From JAISFI01 sp031552335 (lineage in GTDB: Bacteria > Bacteroidota > Bacteroidia > Bacteroidales > Azobacteroidaceae): 64,000 nucleotides of DNA. The stretch's first letter is position 1; every line of letters begins with the position of its first letter. Shown here piece after piece: positions 1 to 7,866 of this stretch. Below the pieces are notes generated by a model. It was not told the DNA's origin and searched no databases. It saw only the letters and a list, made by a program, of their open reading frames with translations. The position numbers were made by a program, and so were the translations under genes. The stretch lies in contig JAVBMQ010000070.1 of the NCBI GenBank assembly GCA_031552335.1, forward strand, positions 29,402 through 93,401, in the 5' to 3' direction.

Positions 1-28
1 ATCGGTGCGAAAATAATAATAAAAACAA

Positions 29-36
29 TAACTTTG
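29..36 (+). promoter_or_regulatory. -7 promoter box for kdsA
   Basis: TAACTTTG matches the Bacteroidetes -7 consensus TAnnTTTG and lies 16 bases before the kdsA start. The -33 element would fall at the window edge and is not evident. Confidence 0.5.
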
Positions 37-52
37 CACAAAATATCAAAGA

Positions 53-871
53 ATGAATAAAATGACAGTGGAATATTTTAAAAAACAATCGGAAAGTACC
101 TTTTTCCTGTTGGCAGGTCCTTGTGTAATTGAAGGGGAAAGCATGGCTATGGAGATCGCTGAAAAAATTACAGGTATTACAGAAAAACTTGGAATACCTT
201 ATATTTTCAAAGGTTCATTTAAAAAAGCCAACCGTTCCCGGATCGATTCATACACAGGTATCGGTGATGAAAAAGCGCTGAAAATTCTGAAAAAGGTAGG
301 CGAAACATTCAATATTCCTACTGTAACGGATATACACGAAAAGGAAGATGCCATCAAAGCGGCCGAATATACAGATGTTTTGCAAATTCCTGCTTTTCTA
401 TGCCGGCAAACAGATTTACTGGTTGCTGCTGCTGAAACAGGAAAAATTGTCAACATTAAAAAAGGACAATTTCTTTCTCCTGAAGCGATGCAATTTGCCG
501 CTCAGAAAGTAACCGATGCCGGAAATCCCAATGTGATGCTTACCGAACGGGGCACTACTTTCGGCTATACAGACCTGATTGTTGACTACCGGGGAATTCC
601 TGCCATGCAAACATTCGGCTATCCGGTCATCTTAGATGTAACACACTCCCTCCAACAACCCAATCAAACCAGTGGCGTAACCGGTGGAATGCCACAACTC
701 ATAGAAACCATTGCCAAGGCAGGCATTGCTGTAGGTGTAGACGGATTATTCATTGAAACCCATCAAAACCCGGCTGTCGCCAAATCCGATGGCGCCAATA
801 TGTTGCAGTTAGACCTTTTGGAGGGTTTATTAACTAAACTGGTAAAAATCAGGAAAGCCTTAAATAATTGA
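53..871 (+). CDS. kdsA: 3-deoxy-8-phosphooctulonate (KDO-8-P) synthase
   Basis: Cytosolic enzyme that condenses phosphoenolpyruvate with arabinose-5-phosphate to make KDO-8-phosphate for lipopolysaccharide core. The 272-residue TIM barrel is full length. Visible family motifs are AGPCVIEG (about residues 21-28), FKGSFKKANRSR, TDIHE, IPAFLCRQTDLL, NIKKGQF, the LTERGTTFGY loop and the C-terminal ETHQNPAVAKSDGANML. The Cys in AGPCVIE corresponds to the metal ligand of the metal-dependent KDO8PS class (Aquifex type) rather than the Asn of the Escherichia coli type; this is inferred from family knowledge. A second in-frame ATG follows at position 62. The TGA stop lies inside a heptameric repeat shared with the end of the convergent HIT gene. 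Confidence 0.96.
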   Translation: MNKMTVEYFKKQSESTFFLLAGPCVIEGESMAMEIAEKITGITEKLGIPYIFKGSFKKANRSRIDSYTGIGDEKALKILKKVGETFNIPTVTDIHEKEDAIKAAEYTDVLQIPAFLCRQTDLLVAAAETGKIVNIKKGQFLSPEAMQFAAQKVTDAGNPNVMLTERGTTFGYTDLIVDYRGIPAMQTFGYPVILDVTHSLQQPNQTSGVTGGMPQLIETIAKAGIAVGVDGLFIETHQNPAVAKSDGANMLQLDLLEGLLTKLVKIRKALNN

Positions 872-893
872 TAATTGTCAATTATCAATTAAA
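868..893. repeat. Heptad palindrome, TTGATAA/TTGTCAA type
   Basis: Consecutive heptamers TTGATAA, TTGTCAA, TTATCAA form a near-perfect palindrome between convergent genes. It contains the TGA stop of kdsA (869-871) on one strand and the TGA stop of the HIT gene (878-880) on the other, and it encodes the last residues (LIDN) of the HIT protein. It may also act as a two-way terminator with the adjacent A/T runs. Confidence 0.7.
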
Positions 894-1282
894 AAAGCTT
901 TAGCTATTAAAGTCGCTATCCCCTCAAATTCCTCTTTTTCCAATTTCAGTTTTCCCTGTCCGAAATACATGTCGGATTCTTTATTGATGGGAATCAGGTG
1001 GATATGGGCATGAGGCACCTCCAATCCGATCACTGTAAGTCCTACTCTTTTACAAGGAATGGCCTTTTCGATGGCATGAGCCACTTTTTTGGAAAAAAGG
1101 ATCATATCAGACAACATTTTATCATTCAGGTCAAAAATGTAGTCAGTTTCTTCTTTGGGAACGACTAAAGTGTGTCCTTTCGACAAAGGATTAATATCCA
1201 GAAAAGCGAAAAAATTTTCATCTTCCGCTATTTTGTAACAGGGAATCTCTCCTGCTATGATTTTGCTGAAAATCGTTGCCAT
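878..1282 (-). CDS. HIT family hydrolase (histidine triad protein)
   Basis: Small nucleotide-binding hydrolase of the HIT superfamily, likely acting on purine nucleoside phosphoramidates or dinucleoside polyphosphates in the cytosol. The histidine triad is seen as HAHIHLIP near residues 99-106, and the N-terminal ATIFSKIIAGEIPCYKIAED is typical of the family. I chose the ATG at 1282 (MATIFSKI), giving 134 residues; a longer reading to 1318 would overlap greA and adds a non-family leader. It follows greA by 10 bases, so the two are probably co-transcribed. The last codons come from the heptad palindrome at 868-893. Confidence 0.92.
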   Translation of the reverse strand: MATIFSKIIAGEIPCYKIAEDENFFAFLDINPLSKGHTLVVPKEETDYIFDLNDKMLSDMILFSKKVAHAIEKAIPCKRVGLTVIGLEVPHAHIHLIPINKESDMYFGQGKLKLEKEEFEGIATLIAKAFLIDN

Positions 1283-1292
1283 AATTTTAATA

Positions 1293-1763
1293 TTATATGG
1301 AAATATCCATAATTTCAAACGACATGATTCCTGACGGAACTTTAATATCTACCACATCGCCTTTCTTTTTACCCAGCAAACCCTGACCGATAGGTGTATT
1401 AACGGCTATTTTGAATTCTTTCAGATTTGCTTCACTTTCAGAAACCAATGTATACGTCATTGTTTGATTGTTCTTTGTATTCCGGATCTTTACTTTATTC
1501 ATGATTTGTACAAAATCTGTAGAAATCTGACTCTCATCGATCAAACGAGCGCCGGCAATCAAACCTTTTAATTGAGCAATTTTTGCTTCTAATAATCCCT
1601 GGGCTTCCTTAGCAGCATCATACTCTGCATTTTCAGAAAGATCCCCTTTGTCCCTCGCTTCTGCTATCTGCTTAGATATCTCAGGACGTTTTACAGTTTC
1701 CAGATGATTAACCTCTTCTACCAACTTTTTGTAGCCATCTTCGGTCATGTAGCTCACTGCCAT
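1293..1763 (-). CDS. greA: Transcription elongation factor GreA
   Basis: Secondary-channel factor that stimulates transcript cleavage by backtracked RNA polymerase. The 156-residue protein has the N-terminal coiled-coil hairpin with the acidic tip region GDLSENAEYDAAKEAQ (about residues 40-55) and a C-terminal FKBP-like domain with SPIGQGLLGKKKGD-like sequence (NTPIGQGLLGKKKGD here). Length is normal for the family. Start ATG at 1763. First gene of a likely two-gene operon with the HIT protein. Confidence 0.96.
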   Translation of the reverse strand: MAVSYMTEDGYKKLVEEVNHLETVKRPEISKQIAEARDKGDLSENAEYDAAKEAQGLLEAKIAQLKGLIAGARLIDESQISTDFVQIMNKVKIRNTKNNQTMTYTLVSESEANLKEFKIAVNTPIGQGLLGKKKGDVVDIKVPSGIMSFEIMDISI

Positions 1764-1801
1764 AGTTATATTATTTTAGTTTGTTAATTTTCTATGTTTT
1801 A

Positions 1802-1846
1802 CTAAAAAAACAAAAAGAATCCCAACCATTGGTTGAGACTCCTTTT
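1802..1846 (-). terminator. Rho-independent terminator after the thioredoxin-like lipoprotein
   Basis: Read on the minus strand, GGAGTCTCAACC and GGTTGGGATTC form an imperfect hairpin with a short AAT loop, followed by a long T-rich tract. It separates the upstream lipoprotein gene (stop at 1909) from greA. Confidence 0.7.
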
Positions 1847-1908
1847 GTTCTTTACTAAGTGACAAAGATAGAACTTCTTTTCTGCGAAAGCAAATAGAAA
1901 GCTATGCT

Positions 1909-3075
1909 TTATAACATTTTCTTTATTTCTACATCCAGTTCTTTATCATTATCAAGGCGTTTCATGATTTCACCTTTTCTGTTAATTATAAAAGTTGTTG
2001 GCAGATCTCTTACATTGTGAGACGCTGCAACACTCGAATAAACGGTTTCCGGGTCCCTTACACAAATCCAGGGGAGGCGGGAAGATACATTTTGCCAGAA
2101 ATGAAGATCCTCATCCAATGAAACCTGAAAGATTTCCAATCCTTTAGACTGATATTTCTCATACAGACTACCCAGATTCATATTATGCATAGGCGAAATT
2201 TTCGACTGATAAGCTGTAAAATCAAGCACAATCAATTTTCCTTCTTTTACAACATCCGACAAATTCCTGATGGTACCGTTGACATCCGGCAAAGATATCT
2301 CAAAATAGGAAAATACATCTCTTACCTGGATATTATCTAAAGCCGGATTTTTATGTTCGTGTCCCCTGATTACTTTCAATCCTTGTAATGTCAGTTCATG
2401 CAACTGTCTGGCACGGGGAGAATCTGCATAATAGAAATCCCAACCGGTAGCCACAGCGGCATACAACTTATTATCATCTTTATCATACGGACTGAATATC
2501 AACATGTTATTAATCTGCTGAAACAAAGCAAAATAAGCCGCAGTTGAATGGGTATTTTCATATATATACCTTTTAGCCCCTTCTTTATAAACAGCTACAA
2601 TTTCTCTTACTTTCACTATAAATGTATCTTCAGGCATACCTCTTTCCGATTTTTCTTTTAATAACTTGTTGTACGCTTCACTTGCCTGCAATTGCATCAA
2701 AGTAAGTTCTTTTATATTCAAAGAATTTTCCGACCCTTCAATGGTATAAGAACGAATAAAAGCAGAGTCTTCCCGGGCATGAATAACAATATGTTCTGTA
2801 GAATCTACAGCAAAATTAATCCACTGATTATCTAATCTCAGGCGATAAAAGTCGGGAGCCGCAGGACGTTCCTTTTTGAAAGAAAACTTTCCATCTCCCT
2901 TTAACTTTACGGAATCCAACATAATAACACTGGAAATACCTACATTTTCCAAATATAATGTTTTACCGGATGCATTTTCTACAGATCCCTTTACAAAAAA
3001 TTCCTGTTCATCAGAACATGAAACAACCGATAATAGCAATGCACAAATAAATCCCCAATAAAATATATACTTCAT
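1909..3075 (-). CDS. Thioredoxin-like lipoprotein with DUF4369 domain, CxxC absent
   Basis: Predicted lipoprotein (lipobox LLSVVSC near residue 20) with an N-terminal DUF4369 beta domain (FFVKGSVENASGKTLYLENV) and a C-terminal TlpA/AhpC-like thioredoxin fold (SLPDVNGTIRNLSDVVKEGKLIVLDFTAY to LPTTFIINRKGEI). Such proteins usually sit in the periplasm or on a membrane and handle thiol exchange. Here the segment where CxxC should follow VLDFTAY reads QSKISPMH, with no cysteine, so ordinary disulfide chemistry is unlikely. The ATG at 3075 gives a standard lipoprotein signal; an upstream start would add eight residues before it. Possible alternatives are a structural or binding role. Confidence 0.8.
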   Translation of the reverse strand: MKYIFYWGFICALLLSVVSCSDEQEFFVKGSVENASGKTLYLENVGISSVIMLDSVKLKGDGKFSFKKERPAAPDFYRLRLDNQWINFAVDSTEHIVIHAREDSAFIRSYTIEGSENSLNIKELTLMQLQASEAYNKLLKEKSERGMPEDTFIVKVREIVAVYKEGAKRYIYENTHSTAAYFALFQQINNMLIFSPYDKDDNKLYAAVATGWDFYYADSPRARQLHELTLQGLKVIRGHEHKNPALDNIQVRDVFSYFEISLPDVNGTIRNLSDVVKEGKLIVLDFTAYQSKISPMHNMNLGSLYEKYQSKGLEIFQVSLDEDLHFWQNVSSRLPWICVRDPETVYSSVAASHNVRDLPTTFIINRKGEIMKRLDNDKELDVEIKKML

Positions 3076-3096
3076 ATAATTGACATTTTCAACGTA

Positions 3097-3128
3097 CAAA
3101 CGTAGTATTTTTCTGTGATTCCAACAAA
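3097..3128 (-). promoter_or_regulatory. Promoter of the thioredoxin-like lipoprotein
   Basis: On the minus strand, TTTG (3125-3128) and TACGTTTG (3097-3104) are separated by 20 bases, matching the Bacteroidetes -33/-7 arrangement. The -7 box lies 21 bases before the chosen start codon. Confidence 0.65.
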
Positions 3129-3167
3129 TTTTCGTAATTTATTACCTATAAATTCATTAGGATTAGC

Positions 3168-3175
3168 TACCTTTG
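3168..3175 (+). promoter_or_regulatory. -7 promoter box for pnp
   Basis: TACCTTTG matches the Bacteroidetes -7 consensus and lies 31 bases before the pnp start, divergent from the lipoprotein promoter. No clear -33 TTG is seen at the expected distance. Confidence 0.55.
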
Positions 3176-3206
3176 TGCGAATTTAAGAAGTTAGAAAAAA
3201 AAATTT

Positions 3207-5363
3207 ATGATTAATCCAATTATTAAGACGATTGATTTGGGTGATGGAAGGACTATTACCCTGGAAACCGGAAAGTTAGCCAAACAGGCTGACGGATCGG
3301 TTGTATTGCGCATGGGAAACACCATGATGCTGGCTACGGTTTGTGCAGCAAAAGATGCCAATCCTGGTGTTGATTTTATGCCTTTACAGGTTGAATACAA
3401 AGAAAAATTTTCTGCTTTCGGACGATTCCCCGGTGGATTCACCAAAAGAGAGGGAAGAGCTTCCGATTATGAAATATTGACTTGCCGGTTGGTTGACCGT
3501 GCATTACGTCCATTGTTTCCGGATGATTACCATGCTGAAGTATTTGTAAATATCATCCTTTACTCTACTGACGGAGTAGATATGCCGGATGCTTTGGCCG
3601 GTCTGGCTGCATCTGCAGCTTTAGCAGTTTCCGATATTCCGTTCAATGGCCCTATTTCCGAAGTTCGCGTAGGTAGAGTTGACGGAGAATATATTGTGAA
3701 TCCCACTTTTGCCCAATTGGAAAAAGCCGATATGGATATCATGGTAGGTGCTACATATGATAATATTATGATGGTAGAAGGCGAATTTGAAGAAGTTTCA
3801 GAAGCAGAAATGCTGGAAGCTATCAAAGTTGCCCATGAAGCTATCAAAGCTCAGTGTATCGCACAAAAAGAATTAAGCGAATTGGTTGGCAAAAGCGTTA
3901 AACGTACCTATTGCCATGAAGTACACGATGAAGAACTTCGCAAAGACGTCAGAGAAAAATGTTTTGACAAAGTGTATGCCATTGCTAAATCCGGTATGGG
4001 CAAACACGAACGTTCGGATGCTTTTGAAGCAATTGTTGAAGAATATAAATCTCAGTATACGGAAGAAGAACTGGGAGAAAAAGCGCCTCTGATCGCCAAA
4101 TATTACCACGATGTGGAAAAAGAGGCTATGCGTCGTTGTAGCCTGGATGCAGGAATCCGTTTGGATGGACGTAAAACTACAGAAATCCGCCCGATCTGGT
4201 CGGAAGTTGACTGTTTAGCAGGTCCTCATGGTTCTTCCATCTTTACACGTGGAGAGACTCAGTCTTTATCTACTGTAACTCTGGGAACCAAGCTAGATGA
4301 AAAAATGATTGACGATGTCATTCTTCATGACAAAGAAAGATTCCTTTTACACTATAACTTCCCTCCTTTCTCTACCGGAGAAGCCCGTCCGCAAAGAGGC
4401 GTAGGCCGTCGGGAAGTAGGACACGGAAATCTTGCACACCGTGCATTGAAACGCATGTTACCGGAAAACTATCCATATGTGATCCGTATTGTTTCCGATA
4501 TCCTTGAATCCAATGGATCTTCTTCCATGGCAACTGTTTGTGCGGGAACATTGGCATTGATGGACGCTGGTGTAGCCATGAAAAAACCGGTTTCCGGTAT
4601 CGCTATGGGATTGATTTCCGAAAATAAAGGAACCAATTTCGCCGTATTATCCGACATTTTGGGTGACGAAGATCACTTGGGTGACATGGACTTCAAAGTA
4701 ACCGGAACTAAAGATGGTATCACAGCGACTCAAATGGACATCAAAGTAGACGGACTTTCTTATGAGATTCTGGAAAAAGCTTTGAATCAAGCCAAAGAAG
4801 GACGTATGCATATTCTGGGTAAAATACTGGATACAATGCCTGAACCACGTGCAGATCTGAAACCGCATGCTCCGAGAATCGAAGTGATTATTATACCGAA
4901 AGACTTTATTGGTGCTGTTATTGGTCCGGGTGGAAAAATCATACAAGGTATGCAGGAAGAAACCGGAGCTACTATCACCATTGAAGAAATTGACGGATAC
5001 GGACGTGTGGAAATATCTGCCAACAATAAACCTTCTATCGATGCTGCAATGGCAAAAATCAAAGGTATCGTAACAGTTCCCGAAGTTGGAGAAGTTTACG
5101 AAGGAAAAGTTCGTTCGGTTATGCCTTATGGAGCATTCGTAGAATTCTTACCCGGAAAAGACGGTTTACTCCACATTTCAGAAATCGACTGGAAACGTTT
5201 GGAAACTGTAGAACAGGCAGGTATTAAGGAAGGTGATATCATTGAAGTTAAATTAATAGATATCGATCCCAAAAGTGGCAAGTTCAAACTTTCACGTAAG
5301 GTATTGCTTCCTCGTCCTCCAAGAGAAGATAGACCGGAAAGACCTGAAAGACAACAACAATAA
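3207..5363 (+). CDS. pnp: Polyribonucleotide nucleotidyltransferase (PNPase)
   Basis: Phosphorolytic 3'-5' exoribonuclease for mRNA decay. The 718-residue protein shows both RNase PH cores (about residues 10-220 and 320-540), the helical linker, a KH domain with the GxxG loop in AVIGPGGKIIQ (about 570-585) and an S1 domain (GEVYEGKVRSVMPYGAFVEF to LLHISEI, about 625-690). The tail is proline/arginine rich (RPPREDRPERPERQQQ). Length is normal. It stands as a single gene with its own promoter box and terminator. Confidence 0.98.
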   Translation: MINPIIKTIDLGDGRTITLETGKLAKQADGSVVLRMGNTMMLATVCAAKDANPGVDFMPLQVEYKEKFSAFGRFPGGFTKREGRASDYEILTCRLVDRALRPLFPDDYHAEVFVNIILYSTDGVDMPDALAGLAASAALAVSDIPFNGPISEVRVGRVDGEYIVNPTFAQLEKADMDIMVGATYDNIMMVEGEFEEVSEAEMLEAIKVAHEAIKAQCIAQKELSELVGKSVKRTYCHEVHDEELRKDVREKCFDKVYAIAKSGMGKHERSDAFEAIVEEYKSQYTEEELGEKAPLIAKYYHDVEKEAMRRCSLDAGIRLDGRKTTEIRPIWSEVDCLAGPHGSSIFTRGETQSLSTVTLGTKLDEKMIDDVILHDKERFLLHYNFPPFSTGEARPQRGVGRREVGHGNLAHRALKRMLPENYPYVIRIVSDILESNGSSSMATVCAGTLALMDAGVAMKKPVSGIAMGLISENKGTNFAVLSDILGDEDHLGDMDFKVTGTKDGITATQMDIKVDGLSYEILEKALNQAKEGRMHILGKILDTMPEPRADLKPHAPRIEVIIIPKDFIGAVIGPGGKIIQGMQEETGATITIEEIDGYGRVEISANNKPSIDAAMAKIKGIVTVPEVGEVYEGKVRSVMPYGAFVEFLPGKDGLLHISEIDWKRLETVEQAGIKEGDIIEVKLIDIDPKSGKFKLSRKVLLPRPPREDRPERPERQQQ

Positions 5364-5365
5364 TC

Positions 5366-5399
5366 AAAAAAGGCTTGGTTTTTTAACCAGGCCTTTTTT
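5366..5399 (+). terminator. Rho-independent terminator of pnp
   Basis: AAAAAAGGCTTGGTT and AACCAGGCCTTTTTT form a strong hairpin with a short T loop and terminal T run three bases after the stop codon. The symmetric A/T flanks allow it to work in both directions. Confidence 0.9.
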
Positions 5400-5509
5400 A
5401 ATTTTGAATTTTGAATTCTAAATTTTGAATTTGAGTTGCTATGCGAGAATTTTGATCAAACGACATTAAACCCGAATTCAAAATTCAAAATTTAGAATTC
5501 AAAATTTCA
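5400..5509. repeat. Heptad inverted-repeat element, TTTTGAA type
   Basis: Left arm (5402-5432) reads as heptamers TTTTGAA, TTTTGAA, TTCTAAA, TTTTGAA; the right arm (5473-5508) is the same vocabulary on the other strand. The loop between them is unique sequence of about 40 bases. The right arm runs into the TGA stop codon of cinA at 5507-5509. Confidence 0.75.
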
Positions 5510-6748
5510 AAGTATCATTTTGTACAACATCAACAATCCCATATGCGTAGTACGACGAATATTTTGTTCCCGTGATTTACCAAAAACAAATTTTTGTGTA
5601 TTGATTTTATCTCCATAAGAAACTGCGATATAAACTGTTCCGACTGGTTTTTCGTCTGTTCCCCCATCCGGTCCGGCAACTCCGGAGGTAGCAATGGAGC
5701 AATCAGTATGCAGGACTTTCCGTACACCTTCTGCCATTTGTTTGACTACCACCTCACTTACAGCACCTTCTTTTTCCAAATCAGCATTATTTACACCTAA
5801 GATAGACGATTTTACTTCATTGGAGTAAGCAATAATACCTCCCTTAAAATAATGGGAACTACCGGGGACTGACGTGATTTTATGTGCAATATCCCCACCG
5901 GTACAACTTTCAGCTAAACCTATAGTCAGACCTTTTTCTTTCAACAAATTTCCAAGTATATATTCAATGGGGTGATCTTCTTCGGAAAAAATATTTTCAC
6001 CCAAAATTGATTTTAATTTTTCTTTTTGCTCCCTCATATCAGCAAGCAAAGCAGTCTCACTCTCATCTTTTCCGGTCAACCGCAAACGAATCAATCCCAG
6101 ATCAGGAAGATATGCCAATTTAATATTACCTGGTAAATCTTTTTCAAACTCATCCAGATATACCGCTAAACCAGATTCCGAATAACCTTCTACCCATACT
6201 GTTTCATATTGTATATAGATATCCTGTTTGAAGGTTTCTTTTAATCTGCCAAGAATTTCTTCCTCCATCAACCATTTCATTTCATGAGGAACACCAGGCA
6301 TAGAAATGAGGACTTTTCCGTCTTTATCAAACCATGTAGCCGGGGCTGTACCAACCTTATTCTGTATGACCGTACATGCTTCAGGAACATATGCTTGTCC
6401 ATAAGTCAATGGATTGATTCTTGTACCCCGATGAGAAAACATTTCTTCTATATTCTTCAAAACGTCCCCATCAAAACGCAAACTGCAATCGAAATATTTG
6501 CATAGTGTCTTTTTAGTAATATCGTCTTTGGTAGGACCAATTCCTCCGGTAACCAGTATAATGGAAGCTCGCAGGAAAGCACGGTCAAAAGCTTTCTCTA
6601 TATCTTTTTCATTATCCCCTACCGTTACAATATTTTTCACCTCAAAACCGATTTTGTTCAGTTCTTTAGCCATCCAGGCTGAGTTGGTATCTACCACCTG
6701 TCCTATCAACAGTTCATCTCCAATCGTAATAATTTCTACAGTTGCCAT
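5507..6748 (-). CDS. cinA: CinA-like protein, nicotinamide-nucleotide amidase
   Basis: Two-domain CinA protein of normal length (413 residues). Residues 1-170 form a MoCF/MoaB-like domain (ITIGDELLIGQVVDTNSAW, LVTGGIGPTKDDITK, SMPGVPHEM); residues about 255-413 form the PncC amidase domain (LAESCTGGDIAHKITSVPG, TSGVAGPDGGTDEKPVGTVY). The amidase recycles nicotinamide mononucleotide to nicotinate mononucleotide in the pyridine nucleotide cycle; the N-terminal domain is related to ADP-ribose pyrophosphatase. The stop codon is embedded in a heptad repeat. Confidence 0.95.
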   Translation of the reverse strand: MATVEIITIGDELLIGQVVDTNSAWMAKELNKIGFEVKNIVTVGDNEKDIEKAFDRAFLRASIILVTGGIGPTKDDITKKTLCKYFDCSLRFDGDVLKNIEEMFSHRGTRINPLTYGQAYVPEACTVIQNKVGTAPATWFDKDGKVLISMPGVPHEMKWLMEEEILGRLKETFKQDIYIQYETVWVEGYSESGLAVYLDEFEKDLPGNIKLAYLPDLGLIRLRLTGKDESETALLADMREQKEKLKSILGENIFSEEDHPIEYILGNLLKEKGLTIGLAESCTGGDIAHKITSVPGSSHYFKGGIIAYSNEVKSSILGVNNADLEKEGAVSEVVVKQMAEGVRKVLHTDCSIATSGVAGPDGGTDEKPVGTVYIAVSYGDKINTQKFVFGKSREQNIRRTTHMGLLMLYKMIL

Positions 6749-6870
6749 GGTTATATATTTAACTTAATTATTATAAAGAATAAAGAAACCATCTAAAAGT
6801 ATACAAGTCATTAAAATAAATACTTTTCAAACAGTTTCTAAACAAATTTTCGATTAGCTACAAAAAGAAA

Positions 6871-6905
6871 ACTGTCTCAAAAATACAAAATATTTTTGAG
6901 ACAGT
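6871..6905 (-). terminator. Rho-independent terminator after the beta-barrel gene
   Basis: A perfect 15-bp inverted repeat (6871-6885 and 6891-6905, ACTGTCTCAAAAATA and its complement) with a five-base loop lies 25 bases beyond the stop of the outer-membrane protein gene, followed on the minus strand by TTTTCTTTTTG. Confidence 0.9.
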
Positions 6906-6929
6906 CTTTAGAATAAAGGAAATATTTGT

Positions 6930-7688
6930 TTAGAAGAAGTAACCTACAGTTACTTTGATGTTACCGTTTTTCCAGTCATCAAGTTTTTTGGTTCCGATAA
7001 TATTGTAGTCTTCATCAAGAATAGGTTCTTCAAATTTTTCTTTATTGATTTTAGAAAGACCTAAATCATAACCTAAACCAATAGTCATGTTTGATATTTC
7101 AAGATTCACACCGAAAGTAAGTCCCATATCAAAACGATTGGTTAATTCCGTTTTTTCTTCATCCGGATCACTTTCGCCATCATATTTAAACTTATCTTTT
7201 CCAAAGAAATTTCTTTCGGACTTATCAGATCCGGATTCATTTCCTTCTTTCCACGAATCTTCATATTTCATTTTCCCAGCTATACCATATCCAAAATAAA
7301 GACCTGCAGAAGGATATATTTGGAGTCCATTTCCTAAATCAAATTTATATAAAAATGATAACGGCAATTGAAGATATGAAGGGTTCAAAGTTCCTTCAGA
7401 TTTATATGAATAAGTAGACCCACTTTTTTCATACTCTCCTTTCACACCCAATTGAGAATAATACAATCCTGTCTCAATTCCCATCTGAGGAGCAAACATA
7501 TATTGAGCAGCCACTCCTACATGAAAACCTGGTTTATATGTATAATCCGTATCTTCATCACCATCACCAATTCCATTGATTGTTGAAGCATTAAATCCGG
7601 CTTTAACTCCAAGTTTCAATTGTGCATTAGCACTCACTGTAAAAGCCACAAGAAAACTCAATAAAAAAACTTTCTTCAAAATTTTCAT
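6930..7688 (-). CDS. Outer-membrane beta-barrel protein (OMP_b-brl_2 type)
   Basis: A 252-residue protein with a signal peptide (about residues 1-22, cleavage after SANA) and alternating hydrophobic strands typical of the small eight-stranded porin-family barrels (PF13568-like). It begins KLGVKAGFNAS and ends KVTVGYFF, a terminal aromatic residue as expected for BAM insertion. A long acidic and lysine-rich segment (about residues 140-180, WKEGNESGSDKSERN) would be an extracellular loop. Function is unknown. It is a single gene with its own promoter box and terminator. Confidence 0.85.
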   Translation of the reverse strand: MKILKKVFLLSFLVAFTVSANAQLKLGVKAGFNASTINGIGDGDEDTDYTYKPGFHVGVAAQYMFAPQMGIETGLYYSQLGVKGEYEKSGSTYSYKSEGTLNPSYLQLPLSFLYKFDLGNGLQIYPSAGLYFGYGIAGKMKYEDSWKEGNESGSDKSERNFFGKDKFKYDGESDPDEEKTELTNRFDMGLTFGVNLEISNMTIGLGYDLGLSKINKEKFEEPILDEDYNIIGTKKLDDWKNGNIKVTVGYFF

Positions 7689-7756
7689 AACTAATTTGTT
7701 TAAAATACGTCCTACTCTATTTCAGGTTTTTCGGATACCACCTTTTTATTTCGGAG

Positions 7757-7764
7757 CAAATGTA
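7757..7764 (-). promoter_or_regulatory. -7 promoter box of the beta-barrel gene
   Basis: TACATTTG on the minus strand matches TAnnTTTG and lies about 70 bases before the start codon, implying a leader of roughly 60 bases. No clear -33 element. Confidence 0.45.
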
Positions 7765-7866
7765 AATATTTTTTTTGAAATTACATATATGTTTGTAGTA
7801 TATTAGTTAAAAATTGCTTTATACGCACAAATGATGATGTAAATCAAATTCTTAGAAACTGTTTAT

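Noticed and set aside
5432..5472. TTGCTATGCGAGAA in the loop of a heptad element, similar to TGCTATTGCGAGAA of the nusB hairpins
   Set aside because: Only a short partial match without the rest of the hairpin; probably chance.
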